Positions 54,603-63,103 of a DNA stretch of 64,000 nucleotides are shown here, one piece after another. Made by a program: the position numbers and the translations under genes. The notes beneath the pieces were generated by a model. That model worked only from the letters and a program-made list of their open reading frames with translations, was not told the origin of the DNA and did no database searches. Origin of the DNA: Peptoniphilaceae bacterium AM52-5BH (GTDB lineage Bacteria; Bacillota; Clostridia; Tissierellales; Peptoniphilaceae); contig JAQEDR010000004.1 of the NCBI GenBank assembly GCA_027669155.1, positions 1 to 64,000 of the forward strand, in the 5' to 3' direction. Each line of letters starts with the position of its first letter. The stretch's first letter is position 1.

Positions 54603-55908
54603 GTTAATCAAAAACTTCATCGCAGGAGTCCTCGCTTGTATATTGATTTATTCAATACTTATAACACTCCTTGTAACATTAAAATACTCAGATCTTTTAC
54701 AAATCGTAGACGATAAAAAGCCAAATCTTATAAGTGAGTGGTTTATCAGACTTAATAACGATGAAAATATTTCATCTGAGGGTATGCGGGCTTATCTTGA
54801 TGATTTAAGCAAGCAACAAAATGTCAATATCAAGTATTACGATGCAGATGGCAATTTAATAAAATATATACATTCCCTAAAAGCAGATGATCCTGATCAT
54901 ATCAAGAGCAAATCATACAATGTCTTTAATGCTGATAAAAAACGAGAAGCAGGAAAGATACTCGTAGAATATTCCGTTGACTATACGACTGTCAATAGGC
55001 TCCAGGATGATTTTAGGCAGGCTGTAATTTACGCCATAACTAGCTCTCTAATTATAGGATTTCTCCTTTCCATAATCTTATCTACCAATATTTCAAAACC
55101 AATTGTAGATATGAATGATTTTACAGTTAAGATTAAGGAAGGAATCTATGAGAGCCTTGACGATGAGGAAAGTGATATAAGAGAGATTTCAAATCTACAA
55201 AATAATATCAACTTCCTATCCAAATCTTTAAAAAGACAAGAAGATATAAGGATGCGCTATGCCCAGGACATCTCCCACGAGCTGAGGACTCCCCTTACCA
55301 ATCTTAAGCTTTATATTGAAGCTTTAGACGATGGAGTAATGGAATTTGATGAAACTACTGTCCAAAGCTTAAATGGAGAAATCAACAGGCTCCAGGTCCT
55401 AATAGATGGACTCAAGGACTCCTTCAATGAAAGTGTGGAGATGGGTAAGCTCAATCTTGAAGAAGTTAATATATCTGACATGCTTAATGGAATAGCAAAT
55501 GGCTTTATGGCTAATTTCATCAATAGAAATATTAGCCTTAGCAAAGAAATCGAGCCAGATATTTTCTTAGTAACAGATAGAAACAAGCTCCTCCAGGTAA
55601 TCCAAAACATCCTAACCAATGCTATAAAAGCTATAGGTAGGGACGGAAATATAAAAATAAAGCTTAGTGAATATAAGCAAAAAGTCTTTATAGAAATTAC
55701 CGATGATGGCATAGGGATTGATAGTGATAAGCTCGATATGATATTTGAAAGATTCTATAGGATAGATGATTCCAGAAATACCAAGACTAATGGAGTAGGA
55801 CTTGGGCTTGCCATTAGCAAAAACTTTGTTGAAGCATTGAACGGAAAAATCGACGTCAAAAGCAAAATTAACGAAGGAACTAGCTTTATCCTTTCTTTCA
55901 GTAAATAA
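54583..55908 (+). CDS. Sensor histidine kinase
   Basis: A 441-residue HisKA kinase. Two membrane segments (about 10-32 and 148-170) flank an extracellular sensor domain of about 115 residues; then come a HAMP domain, the H-box ISHELRTPLTNLKLYI with H232, and the N, G1 and G2 boxes (QNILTNAIKAIG, ITDDGIGI, NGVGLGLAISKNFVEA). It partners the overlapping regulator. The S41-like protein gene begins 12 bases after its stop. Confidence 0.92.
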   Translation: MTSLRNKLIKNFIAGVLACILIYSILITLLVTLKYSDLLQIVDDKKPNLISEWFIRLNNDENISSEGMRAYLDDLSKQQNVNIKYYDADGNLIKYIHSLKADDPDHIKSKSYNVFNADKKREAGKILVEYSVDYTTVNRLQDDFRQAVIYAITSSLIIGFLLSIILSTNISKPIVDMNDFTVKIKEGIYESLDDEESDIREISNLQNNINFLSKSLKRQEDIRMRYAQDISHELRTPLTNLKLYIEALDDGVMEFDETTVQSLNGEINRLQVLIDGLKDSFNESVEMGKLNLEEVNISDMLNGIANGFMANFINRNISLSKEIEPDIFLVTDRNKLLQVIQNILTNAIKAIGRDGNIKIKLSEYKQKVFIEITDDGIGIDSDKLDMIFERFYRIDDSRNTKTNGVGLGLAISKNFVEALNGKIDVKSKINEGTSFILSFSK

Positions 55909-55920
55909 GCGCGGTGAATT

Positions 55921-57285
55921 ATGAGAAACAATAAGAAAAGATCTGATAGGCGCAAGAAAAAAAGCGAAATCAGAATAGTTAAAAGTAGCAAAAAAGATAG
56001 ACAAAGAAGGCCCCTTACTAGAAAACAAAGACTTCGCAGGAAGAGGATTATCAGAAGGAGAAGGAGGATCCTAGGTCTAATCCTCCTTGCCCTAATTTTT
56101 GCTCTAGTTAGTCTCATCTTTGGTAAACTTAATTCCTACAAGTCTCCTGGCTATCCTAGTTTTAGAGACGAGGTTCTAGAAGGCCTTACAGAAAATATCT
56201 TCGTAGGAAATACCGATGGCAGAAGCCTTAGCAGTGCCGAAAAGCTAGCTGATTTTGATAAGCTATATGAAAGTATAATTAGAAACTATCCTGTAAGCAA
56301 GTCCAATAGAGGTCAGTTTGAAGAGTTCGCCAAGGCCCATGATAGTTTAAGAAAAAAAGTCAAAAACTCGAAGACTGACCAAGAATACTTCGATATCATA
56401 AAAGAAAGTCTAGCGATTCTTGAAGATCCAAAAACTTTCGTTATTGATAAGGACACTTACAACAATCTCTTTAACTACTACAAAAACAACAAGGATTCAA
56501 ATATAGCCAAAATTCTTGGTAATGATCAAGCTGTCGATAGATATAAGAGGATGATCAATAAGGAAAACTTCAACAGAGATATGATCGTTGATAATCCTAA
56601 GCCTTCGACCCTAATTGTTAGGCTTCCTGACTTTAATGCTAAAAAGGCTGACACTGACCTTGATTTAATTGCAGAGAAGATTCAAAAAGGATCTGTAGAA
56701 TCAATTGTATTTGACTTATCTAATAATACATCCATAGACTCATCATATGTAAATGAATTTGTAACTTACTTTTTAGACAAGGACTACGAAGAGAAAGATA
56801 TTTTCTTCTATAGGGGAAGTCTTTTTGAAGAGAAACTATCTGATATCAAAGCGAATGATCAAAGTCCTTATACAACTGGTAAGGTCAAAAATCTCGCAGC
56901 TAAGTATAACAAGGAAGTAAATAATTTTGACCTAGAAGATTATCTATACTATGATCAGATTGAGCTAAAGCTTAAGAAAAAGGATGATTTCAAGAAAAGA
57001 AAAATCTTCGTCCTAACTAACGAAAATACAGCCAATCAAGCGATAAGATTTGCAGCGATTCTCAAAGAAAATGGAGCCTATACAGTCAAAAACGCCCTAA
57101 GCGCAGATAAAACTCCTAATGATAGAGTAGAGCTCTTATCCCCTGACCTCTTACTATTAGACCATTCAGGACTGATTCTTGCCATAAATACGGAAATTAG
57201 GCCAAGTGAAGATAAGATTTTAGAATATGATCAGAGGATAAATAGTGAAAATCCGGACAAGGCAGTGCTGGAAATAGTAAAATAA
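55921..57285 (+). CDS. Membrane-anchored S41-like protein lacking the catalytic serine
   Basis: A 454-residue protein. Residues 1-48 are extremely rich in Lys and Arg, then a membrane segment (about 49-68) leads outside. The extracellular part resembles the C-terminal processing protease (S41) fold: VESIVFDLSNNTSIDSSYVN corresponds to the IxDLRxNxGG strand region, and VLTNENTANQAIRFA to the active-site segment normally reading TASAAE. Asn372 stands where the nucleophilic serine should be, so it is probably a pseudoenzyme. It is the third gene of a two-component operon and may be a sensor accessory or wall-binding protein. Confidence 0.6.
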   Translation: MRNNKKRSDRRKKKSEIRIVKSSKKDRQRRPLTRKQRLRRKRIIRRRRRILGLILLALIFALVSLIFGKLNSYKSPGYPSFRDEVLEGLTENIFVGNTDGRSLSSAEKLADFDKLYESIIRNYPVSKSNRGQFEEFAKAHDSLRKKVKNSKTDQEYFDIIKESLAILEDPKTFVIDKDTYNNLFNYYKNNKDSNIAKILGNDQAVDRYKRMINKENFNRDMIVDNPKPSTLIVRLPDFNAKKADTDLDLIAEKIQKGSVESIVFDLSNNTSIDSSYVNEFVTYFLDKDYEEKDIFFYRGSLFEEKLSDIKANDQSPYTTGKVKNLAAKYNKEVNNFDLEDYLYYDQIELKLKKKDDFKKRKIFVLTNENTANQAIRFAAILKENGAYTVKNALSADKTPNDRVELLSPDLLLLDHSGLILAINTEIRPSEDKILEYDQRINSENPDKAVLEIVK

Positions 57286-57298
57286 AATAGTGAAACAA

Positions 57299-57342
57299 GC
57301 CCTTAGTTATTATCTAGTGTAGAGATTTATCTAAGGGTTTTT
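57299..57342 (+). terminator. Terminator of the two-component/S41-like operon
   Basis: CCCTTAG pairs with CTAAGGG across a 24-base loop region with minor inner pairing, followed by TTTTTC. Confidence 0.7.
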
Positions 57343-57490
57343 CTTGTGAATTTTTCCATAAATTAAAGCTTTTAAGTTTTACACTTTTAATTTCTAGTTT
57401 GTATGAATTAATAAGATATATTTTTATAATATATTGGAGAAGAAAAATTTCCTAATGATGAATCATCTTACATGATAATTTTCCCCATAG

Positions 57491-57520
57491 AAAAAGCCCT
57501 TAGGCAATCCTAAAGGCTTT
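57491..57520 (-). terminator. Terminator of the Ala-rich membrane protein gene
   Basis: AAAGCCCTTAGG-CAAT-CCTAAAGGCTTT forms a 12-bp stem with one mismatch; on the minus strand a T run follows. Confidence 0.8.
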
Positions 57521-57536
57521 ATAACTTATTTTCTTA

Positions 57537-58619
57537 TTATTTTCTAACGAATTCTTTGGATTTTCTTTCGCCAAGTCTACCAGCGTAAGCTGATACTACT
57601 AGGGCAAGAACTAGTCCTACAAATACAAGTACTGATCCTGCTGATGCCTTGTTAGAAGCATCCTCTGCTCCTTCTTTGGCTCCTTCTACAGTTTCGTCAA
57701 CCTTATCACTTGCTTCGTTTGAAAGTCTTGTGATTTCTTCACTTGCATTGTTGATTGTCTTCTCAGCTTCTTTTGAAGCATCTTGTAAGCCATTGTAGAT
57801 ATTTTCTGAAACTTCGCTAGCTTCTTCTTCTGTAAGGTCTGTGTTTTTAGCAACTGCATTGTCAATTGCTTCCTTATCAGCAGAATCTGCTATTGTTTTT
57901 GCTCTTTCAGATAATGAATCTGTTAGATTTTTAATAATTTGATCTTTGTTTTCTGGATTTACTGCTAGATCCTTAACTGCAGCTGTGATTTCATCTCTAG
58001 ATTCTTGAAGTTGACCTTCTAGATAATCTGGTTGAAGTTCAGGGACTTCTGTGTCTGCTAGATATTGTTCTAGATTGCCTTGAAGTTCTTCAGTATCAAC
58101 ATCTGAAATTGCAGCTCCTGCCTTCTCAAGTGCCTTACTTCCTGCATCTCCTGCAACATCTGACACAGATCCTGCAACATTACCTACTGCATCTCCTGCA
58201 GTTCCAGCAACAGAACCTATTACATTTCCTGCCATACCAAGGGCTGATGCTACTGCATTAAATACTAATGTTATTAGTAATAAAATTGTTACTGCCCAAG
58301 TAATAGCTCCGTGAAGAAGACCTGTTGATCTTGCAGAATATCCTGCAACAAATCCACCAGCACAGAATGAAATGATTAAAGTAATGATTGTCCAAATACC
58401 TGTACCCATTCCAACTCCTGCCATAGGATTAGAACTTGTTGGTGCAAATAAACCAAATCCTAGTGCTGCTGTTAGTAGACTTAGAACAGTAAATACTGCT
58501 GCCGCACTTACAGCTCCTGCTATAATTGAACCCCAAGAAAGGTTTTTGCCTGCTTGGATAGGACTTGTTTCTTGTTCATAAACAGCCCTGTCAACTCTTC
58601 TGTTGTTTTTTTCTGTCAT
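57537..58619 (-). CDS. Ala/Gly-rich membrane protein with long amphipathic insert
   Basis: A 360-residue protein of unknown function. The N-terminus has three membrane segments (about 28-56, 70-95, 103-128), beginning with NLSWGSIIAGAVSAAAVFTV, a pattern seen in small PhnA-like membrane proteins. Next comes a Gly/Ala repeat region (VIGSVAGTAGDAVGNVAG), an Asp/Glu/Ala/Lys-rich helical stretch (about 160-325) reminiscent of stress-associated LEA-like segments, and a final membrane helix (about 328-345). It is a single gene with its own terminator. Confidence 0.6.
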   Translation of the reverse strand: MTEKNNRRVDRAVYEQETSPIQAGKNLSWGSIIAGAVSAAAVFTVLSLLTAALGFGLFAPTSSNPMAGVGMGTGIWTIITLIISFCAGGFVAGYSARSTGLLHGAITWAVTILLLITLVFNAVASALGMAGNVIGSVAGTAGDAVGNVAGSVSDVAGDAGSKALEKAGAAISDVDTEELQGNLEQYLADTEVPELQPDYLEGQLQESRDEITAAVKDLAVNPENKDQIIKNLTDSLSERAKTIADSADKEAIDNAVAKNTDLTEEEASEVSENIYNGLQDASKEAEKTINNASEEITRLSNEASDKVDETVEGAKEGAEDASNKASAGSVLVFVGLVLALVVSAYAGRLGERKSKEFVRK

Positions 58620-58716
58620 TTTTCCTCCTTATAATATCAAATGATATACACTTATTCTTTCGAATATATAAAGCATCTACTATGCTTGCTGTATTATTAT
58701 ACCCAATTTTGTCAAT

Positions 58717-59640
58717 TTACCTACAATTTTTGTAAACTTCTTGTTCTCTAAGGATTTCAGCTACCATATCTCTGCCCTTTTGCATCTTCTTTATGTTTTT
58801 GATATCAAGTATTATTACATCTTTTTTGATTAAATCATTCTTACTCTTATCTGTTAGATAAGACGAATTTATAATAAGAATTGGCCTTAGTCTTGTATCC
58901 ATTCCGGAAATCTTTTCAATCATTTCTTTGATGAAATCCTCATTCAAGCTTTTTTCAAAATCATAATTTTTAATCTCTATTGCAAAACGCTTATCCTTTT
59001 TCTTGGCATAGAGGTCAAATCTATGAGTTCTTTCAAACTCTTCCTGGAAGGGCTCGACCCTGTAGCCCGATTTCCTAAAGGCCTTGGCAATGAATTCTTC
59101 CGTAGTAAAGTCGAGGTTGATCTTTCTAAGGGCTTTGAGGAGATTGGTCGGATTTATCTTAAATACAGCCCTATACTCAATTTTTTCTCCAAATCTTTTG
59201 ATGTCAAAACCTATAACAAGGTCATTTATCACATTGAAATTGCCGTGGGCTATAGCATTTCTTATATGACGGAGGAGGGCCATGGTCTTAGTTTCGCTAT
59301 CATCTGCCAGGGTCATTATTAGTTTTTGCTCATCTACCCTAACCTTGCCCACGAAGCTATTAGCTAATTTTTCGCTAATTTCCTCGGTGAAAAGTACATC
59401 CTTATCTTCTAATTTCATAGAAGCCATTATGTCATTGAAGATATAATCATCATATTCAGGGTTTAGGAGAAGCTCGTTTTCCTTTGCCTGTTCAGATGAG
59501 ATATTTGGCACATACCACAAGAGCATCTTTATGGCCTCATCAAGGTCTGGGCTTAACTTTATTGGAATTTCCTTATGGTCTATAGAAAAATCCATAAGCT
59601 TTCCCTTTGAGTTTATCTCAAACTTATCCGTAATTTGCAT
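58717..59640 (-). CDS. HEPN / PD-(D/E)XK double-nuclease protein
   Basis: A 307-residue protein, unrecognised as a named family. The N-terminal half (to about 165) contains LLRHIRNAIAHGNFNV, with the RNxxxH RNase motif (R127, H132) of HEPN domains. The C-terminal half (about 180-300) looks like an Mrr-type restriction endonuclease fold: D209 in HRFDLY, then E222-I-K224 in FAIEIKNYD, giving the PD-(D/E)XK catalytic pattern. It begins 50 bases after the helicase stop in the same direction, with AAAGGA before its ATG, so it is probably the last gene of the defence operon. A toxic effector role is inferred. Confidence 0.6.
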   Translation of the reverse strand: MQITDKFEINSKGKLMDFSIDHKEIPIKLSPDLDEAIKMLLWYVPNISSEQAKENELLLNPEYDDYIFNDIMASMKLEDKDVLFTEEISEKLANSFVGKVRVDEQKLIMTLADDSETKTMALLRHIRNAIAHGNFNVINDLVIGFDIKRFGEKIEYRAVFKINPTNLLKALRKINLDFTTEEFIAKAFRKSGYRVEPFQEEFERTHRFDLYAKKKDKRFAIEIKNYDFEKSLNEDFIKEMIEKISGMDTRLRPILIINSSYLTDKSKNDLIKKDVIILDIKNIKKMQKGRDMVAEILREQEVYKNCR

Positions 59641-59690
59641 ATTTTATCCTTTTCTTTTAGTATCTACTAATATTTTACCCAAATATATAC

Positions 59691-61781
59691 TTATTCTTCT
59701 ATCTTCAAATAATTATAGGCCCCCTCAAGGTCAAGGAGGTTTTTCATGATGTATTTAATCTTAAGTTTTTCACTCACAAGGTCCATATACTTATTTGCCA
59801 AAAGATAGGCCCCGACTAGTTTTGGATTATCCTCTAGATAAGTTTTTATTTCTTCTATTTCTACTGGATTTTTCCTGATATCATTGAGAGTCTTCCCTAT
59901 ATTTTTCCCTCTAATGGTCGACGAATAATCCATGAGCTTATAAGTAGAAAAGCTAGACCTTATATTTAGCATAAGAGTAAGCGTCCTATTAATCCTTGTC
60001 CCACGAAATGTCCTAAGACCTTCCCCATCCTTATCATTAATTAGATAAAAACCTTCATTGTCAGGCGATATCTTAAGGCTTTCGATTACTCCATTAATTT
60101 TATTATTGAAAGAATGCTTTTCACTTTCTCCTATTATATCTCCCATTTTTCTTCTAATCTCATTTGATACATCCCCTAGACTAGACGATCCAAAGTCAGG
60201 AGCTTTTCCCTCTTCTGCCTTACTTACTGTAATTTTCTTAGCCTTGAGATTGATCGATTGAACCTCCCAGATGAGTCCTCCTAGATAGATCCCATCTCCC
60301 TTCTTTAGGTCGATGGATTTTTCTATCTCTCCGATTTTGCCCTTTTCATTATATACATGGAAGGTATCTGTGCTTATAAATTGATTATAGAAGGATCCCA
60401 TTTTGAGGAGTTTCTCACATTCGACTCCTCCTATATACTCATTTTCGAGTTTTTCGATAAAGCCATTTTCTAACATATGGGCAGTAAGATCCATAAATTC
60501 TTCATGGTCTATATCAAAGTCTAATTTCTTATCTAGACTTTCATAGTCCTTGATACTCAAACCGTTATTTTCCAAAAGAGTCGATAGGATTTGATGGGCA
60601 AATACATCGTAGGGAGCCTTTATAGGGTCGATTTTATCAAGCCTTCCTTCCTTAAAGAGAATAATCGTAGCAAGTGATTGGACTAAGTCCCATGGATTTG
60701 TAGCTATTTGATGGAGGACAGATTTCCCTGTCTTTCTTCCAGACCTTCCTAGTCTTTGGGCAAGCGATAGGACTGAATTGGTCGACCCATACTGGCAAAT
60801 CGAATGGACACTTCCTATATCGATTCCTAGCTCGAGGGTTGAAGTAGCACAGATGATGAAGTTCTCTCCCCTTCTATTTTTGGCAAAATCTTCGATTTCC
60901 TTTCTTTTATTCTTACTTACAGAAGAATGGTGGGAGAAGATTTGGGTTTTTATTTTCTCATCTCTTGCTTTTTTCTTTAGCTCAACCGCAAGCTCTTCGA
61001 CAAGCTTCCTTGAATTTGGGAAAGCGAGCATGGATCCTTCTCTCGCAAAGGTTAATATTTGATCTACTGTTTTATCGCTTATATCATTTTCCTCGTTATA
61101 AGAAATCGTAGCTTCTAGGTCATTTTTGGAGGAGTCTATGATTAACTTAGTGTCTCTATCATTCTTAAAAAAGTTCTTACAAATATCGTAATTTAAGTCT
61201 CCAACTGTTGCGGAAAGTCCTATAAATCTCGGATTCTTGTTAGTATAGGAAAGGATTCTCTTAAGGAGACTCCTAAGCTGGCATCCCCTATTTCCTGTAA
61301 GAAAGCTATGGATCTCGTCTACTACTATATAATCTAAGCCAGTAAATAATTTCCTCGCTTCAAAGCTTTTATTTACAAAAATAGCCTCGAGAGATTCTGG
61401 AGTAATAAGGCATATTCCAGAAGGATTTTCCAATAGTTTTTCTTTTCTAGTCTGATTTGCCTCCCCATGCCAGCTCGTTACACTTACTCCAATATCATCA
61501 CACATATCAAAGACTCTCTTAAACTGATCGTTAATCAAGGCTATAAGAGGAGATATATAAAGAATCCTAAGCCCCTTATCGAAGTCATTTGCTTCTGATA
61601 TGGCTGGAAGGAAGGCCGCCTCAGTCTTACCAGCGGCTGTTGGCGCGATTAAGATAAGATTATCTTCGCTTCCAATAAATTCTTTGATGGAAGCTTCCTG
61701 AATCTTAGTAAGGCTCGGCCACTTGTTCTTGTAGACGAACTCTCTCATTGGCCTTGATAATAGTAAATATGGATCTGTCAT
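59691..61781 (-). CDS. DEAD/DEAH SF2 helicase (Lhr/BrxHI-like; SngC-like)
   Basis: A 696-residue superfamily 2 helicase. A Q-like motif (TKIQEASI), Walker A APTAAGKTE (46-54), DEIH in IVVDEIHSFL, motif III GLSATVG, and motifs V-VI in STLELGIDIGS and SLAQRLGRSGR are all intact. About 280 residues of uncharacterised C-terminal region follow. It overlaps the ATPase gene by four bases. A helicase with a BrxD-like ATPase and a TerB protein is the composition of the Shango defence system, where it would be SngC; it also resembles the helicases paired with BrxD in some BREX loci. Confidence 0.8.
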   Translation of the reverse strand: MTDPYLLLSRPMREFVYKNKWPSLTKIQEASIKEFIGSEDNLILIAPTAAGKTEAAFLPAISEANDFDKGLRILYISPLIALINDQFKRVFDMCDDIGVSVTSWHGEANQTRKEKLLENPSGICLITPESLEAIFVNKSFEARKLFTGLDYIVVDEIHSFLTGNRGCQLRSLLKRILSYTNKNPRFIGLSATVGDLNYDICKNFFKNDRDTKLIIDSSKNDLEATISYNEENDISDKTVDQILTFAREGSMLAFPNSRKLVEELAVELKKKARDEKIKTQIFSHHSSVSKNKRKEIEDFAKNRRGENFIICATSTLELGIDIGSVHSICQYGSTNSVLSLAQRLGRSGRKTGKSVLHQIATNPWDLVQSLATIILFKEGRLDKIDPIKAPYDVFAHQILSTLLENNGLSIKDYESLDKKLDFDIDHEEFMDLTAHMLENGFIEKLENEYIGGVECEKLLKMGSFYNQFISTDTFHVYNEKGKIGEIEKSIDLKKGDGIYLGGLIWEVQSINLKAKKITVSKAEEGKAPDFGSSSLGDVSNEIRRKMGDIIGESEKHSFNNKINGVIESLKISPDNEGFYLINDKDGEGLRTFRGTRINRTLTLMLNIRSSFSTYKLMDYSSTIRGKNIGKTLNDIRKNPVEIEEIKTYLEDNPKLVGAYLLANKYMDLVSEKLKIKYIMKNLLDLEGAYNYLKIEE

Positions 61782-63103
61782 AGGATAAAGATATCGTCGT
61801 CGTGATCTTCTGGATCTTTTTCGACAGGGCTAGTTAGGCCTTGAAATTTACTTTCTAGGATTTGATCAATACTTATATCAGGATTCTGTCTTTTAAGATC
61901 TAGGATTTCAAGGAAGTCTTTGATCACAGCCCTAGGCGTAAGAAACTCCTTGGCTCCTGGTCTATTGAGCTGGCCTTCCATATATCTTATAATATCCTCC
62001 TTATCCATGTGGATTTCTTCCTGGTAGTTGATATTATAAATATTTAGGAGATTTTCAAGTAGGGTAAATATCTCTTCTTCTGTGAGGGGCTTAAGTAAAA
62101 GGGCGGTCTTTTTGGTATTAGTAAGGGATAAATACGAATCATCTACACCCCCAAGTCTTCCAGAAAGGGCCCCGTAGGAGCTCATTCCCCTCGACTCATC
62201 AAAGACTGTAGCCCTCGTTGCTCCAAAGTTTATAAAAAGATTCTTGGCCTTGCCGCTTTTAGCCTCGTTATAAATATTTAATATCCTCTCATAATTTCTC
62301 TCTCGAGTTACGGATTGGGCAAGCTTATAGAGATTGACTGCCTCATCGAAATTAATCACAAAGCCTGAAAATCCAATTGAGTGAAAAAGCTCAGACAGAT
62401 TCTTGATAGCCTCGAAGTAATTGTCATCATTAATAATCTCTCCTATACCAAGCTCTCTTTTGGCCTCTGTCTTTGTAGAAATATCTCCCCTAAGCCAGCG
62501 AATAGCCTTAGTCTTAAGGTCCCTATTATTTCCAACAAGGCCTTCGTAGTATTTTACAATAGCCTGGCCCATCTCATAGGAAAGACCTACCGAGTCAAAG
62601 GCATCTATAGCATCGAGGATTTTTTCTTCTACTTCCTTCCTATATTCTCCCTTGATTAAGTCTTTCATCTCCCAAAGGTTCTCACGAGAAAGCTCTGTAA
62701 AGATTTTCATAATCCACTCTTCGACAATCTCTCCTAGGATATTGCCGCCTCTTTTAGTCTTGGTCTTGATATTATCACAAATCTCCCTGTAAAGAGCCTG
62801 GGCCTTCTTATCTGTTGCGTAAAATCTCCTTTGTGGAGCGAGATCTATGGTAGATGTGACGAAGTTTTTGGATAGGGCAAGTTGCTCTATTGTAGCAAGC
62901 ATAAAGGACTTACCTGATCCGAAGTCGCCTACCCAAAACCTAAGATCACTTCCACCCTTACTTACTTCATCTAATACTTCAATAATCTCTTCTACTTCAG
63001 CACGTCTGCCTACAAGGAGGTGCTCTATGCCCATATTTGGCACAATTCCTGCTTCTAGGGATTTGATTATTACTTGTGCTTGTTTAGGATTAATCTTTGC
63101 CAT
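61778..63103 (-). CDS. BrxD-like (DUF2791) ATP-binding protein (SngB-like)
   Basis: A 441-residue P-loop ATPase. It has the family start INPKQAQVIIKSLEAGIVPN, Walker A GDFGSGKS (59-66), Walker B GFVINFDEA and a conserved NFGATRATVFDESRG followed by YGALSGRLG. These match the DUF2791/BrxD family of BREX and related defence loci. The gene overlaps its upstream neighbour by 14 bases and the helicase by four. It probably couples ATP hydrolysis to recruitment of the helicase. Confidence 0.82.
   Translation of the reverse strand: MAKINPKQAQVIIKSLEAGIVPNMGIEHLLVGRRAEVEEIIEVLDEVSKGGSDLRFWVGDFGSGKSFMLATIEQLALSKNFVTSTIDLAPQRRFYATDKKAQALYREICDNIKTKTKRGGNILGEIVEEWIMKIFTELSRENLWEMKDLIKGEYRKEVEEKILDAIDAFDSVGLSYEMGQAIVKYYEGLVGNNRDLKTKAIRWLRGDISTKTEAKRELGIGEIINDDNYFEAIKNLSELFHSIGFSGFVINFDEAVNLYKLAQSVTRERNYERILNIYNEAKSGKAKNLFINFGATRATVFDESRGMSSYGALSGRLGGVDDSYLSLTNTKKTALLLKPLTEEEIFTLLENLLNIYNINYQEEIHMDKEDIIRYMEGQLNRPGAKEFLTPRAVIKDFLEILDLKRQNPDISIDQILESKFQGLTSPVEKDPEDHDDDIFIL

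Noticed and set aside
57430..57480. Short plus-strand frame after TATAAT and GGAG between the S41-like gene and the next terminator
   Set aside because: The possible peptide is only about 13 residues from a TTG start, with no conserved features; chance in AT-rich DNA is likely.
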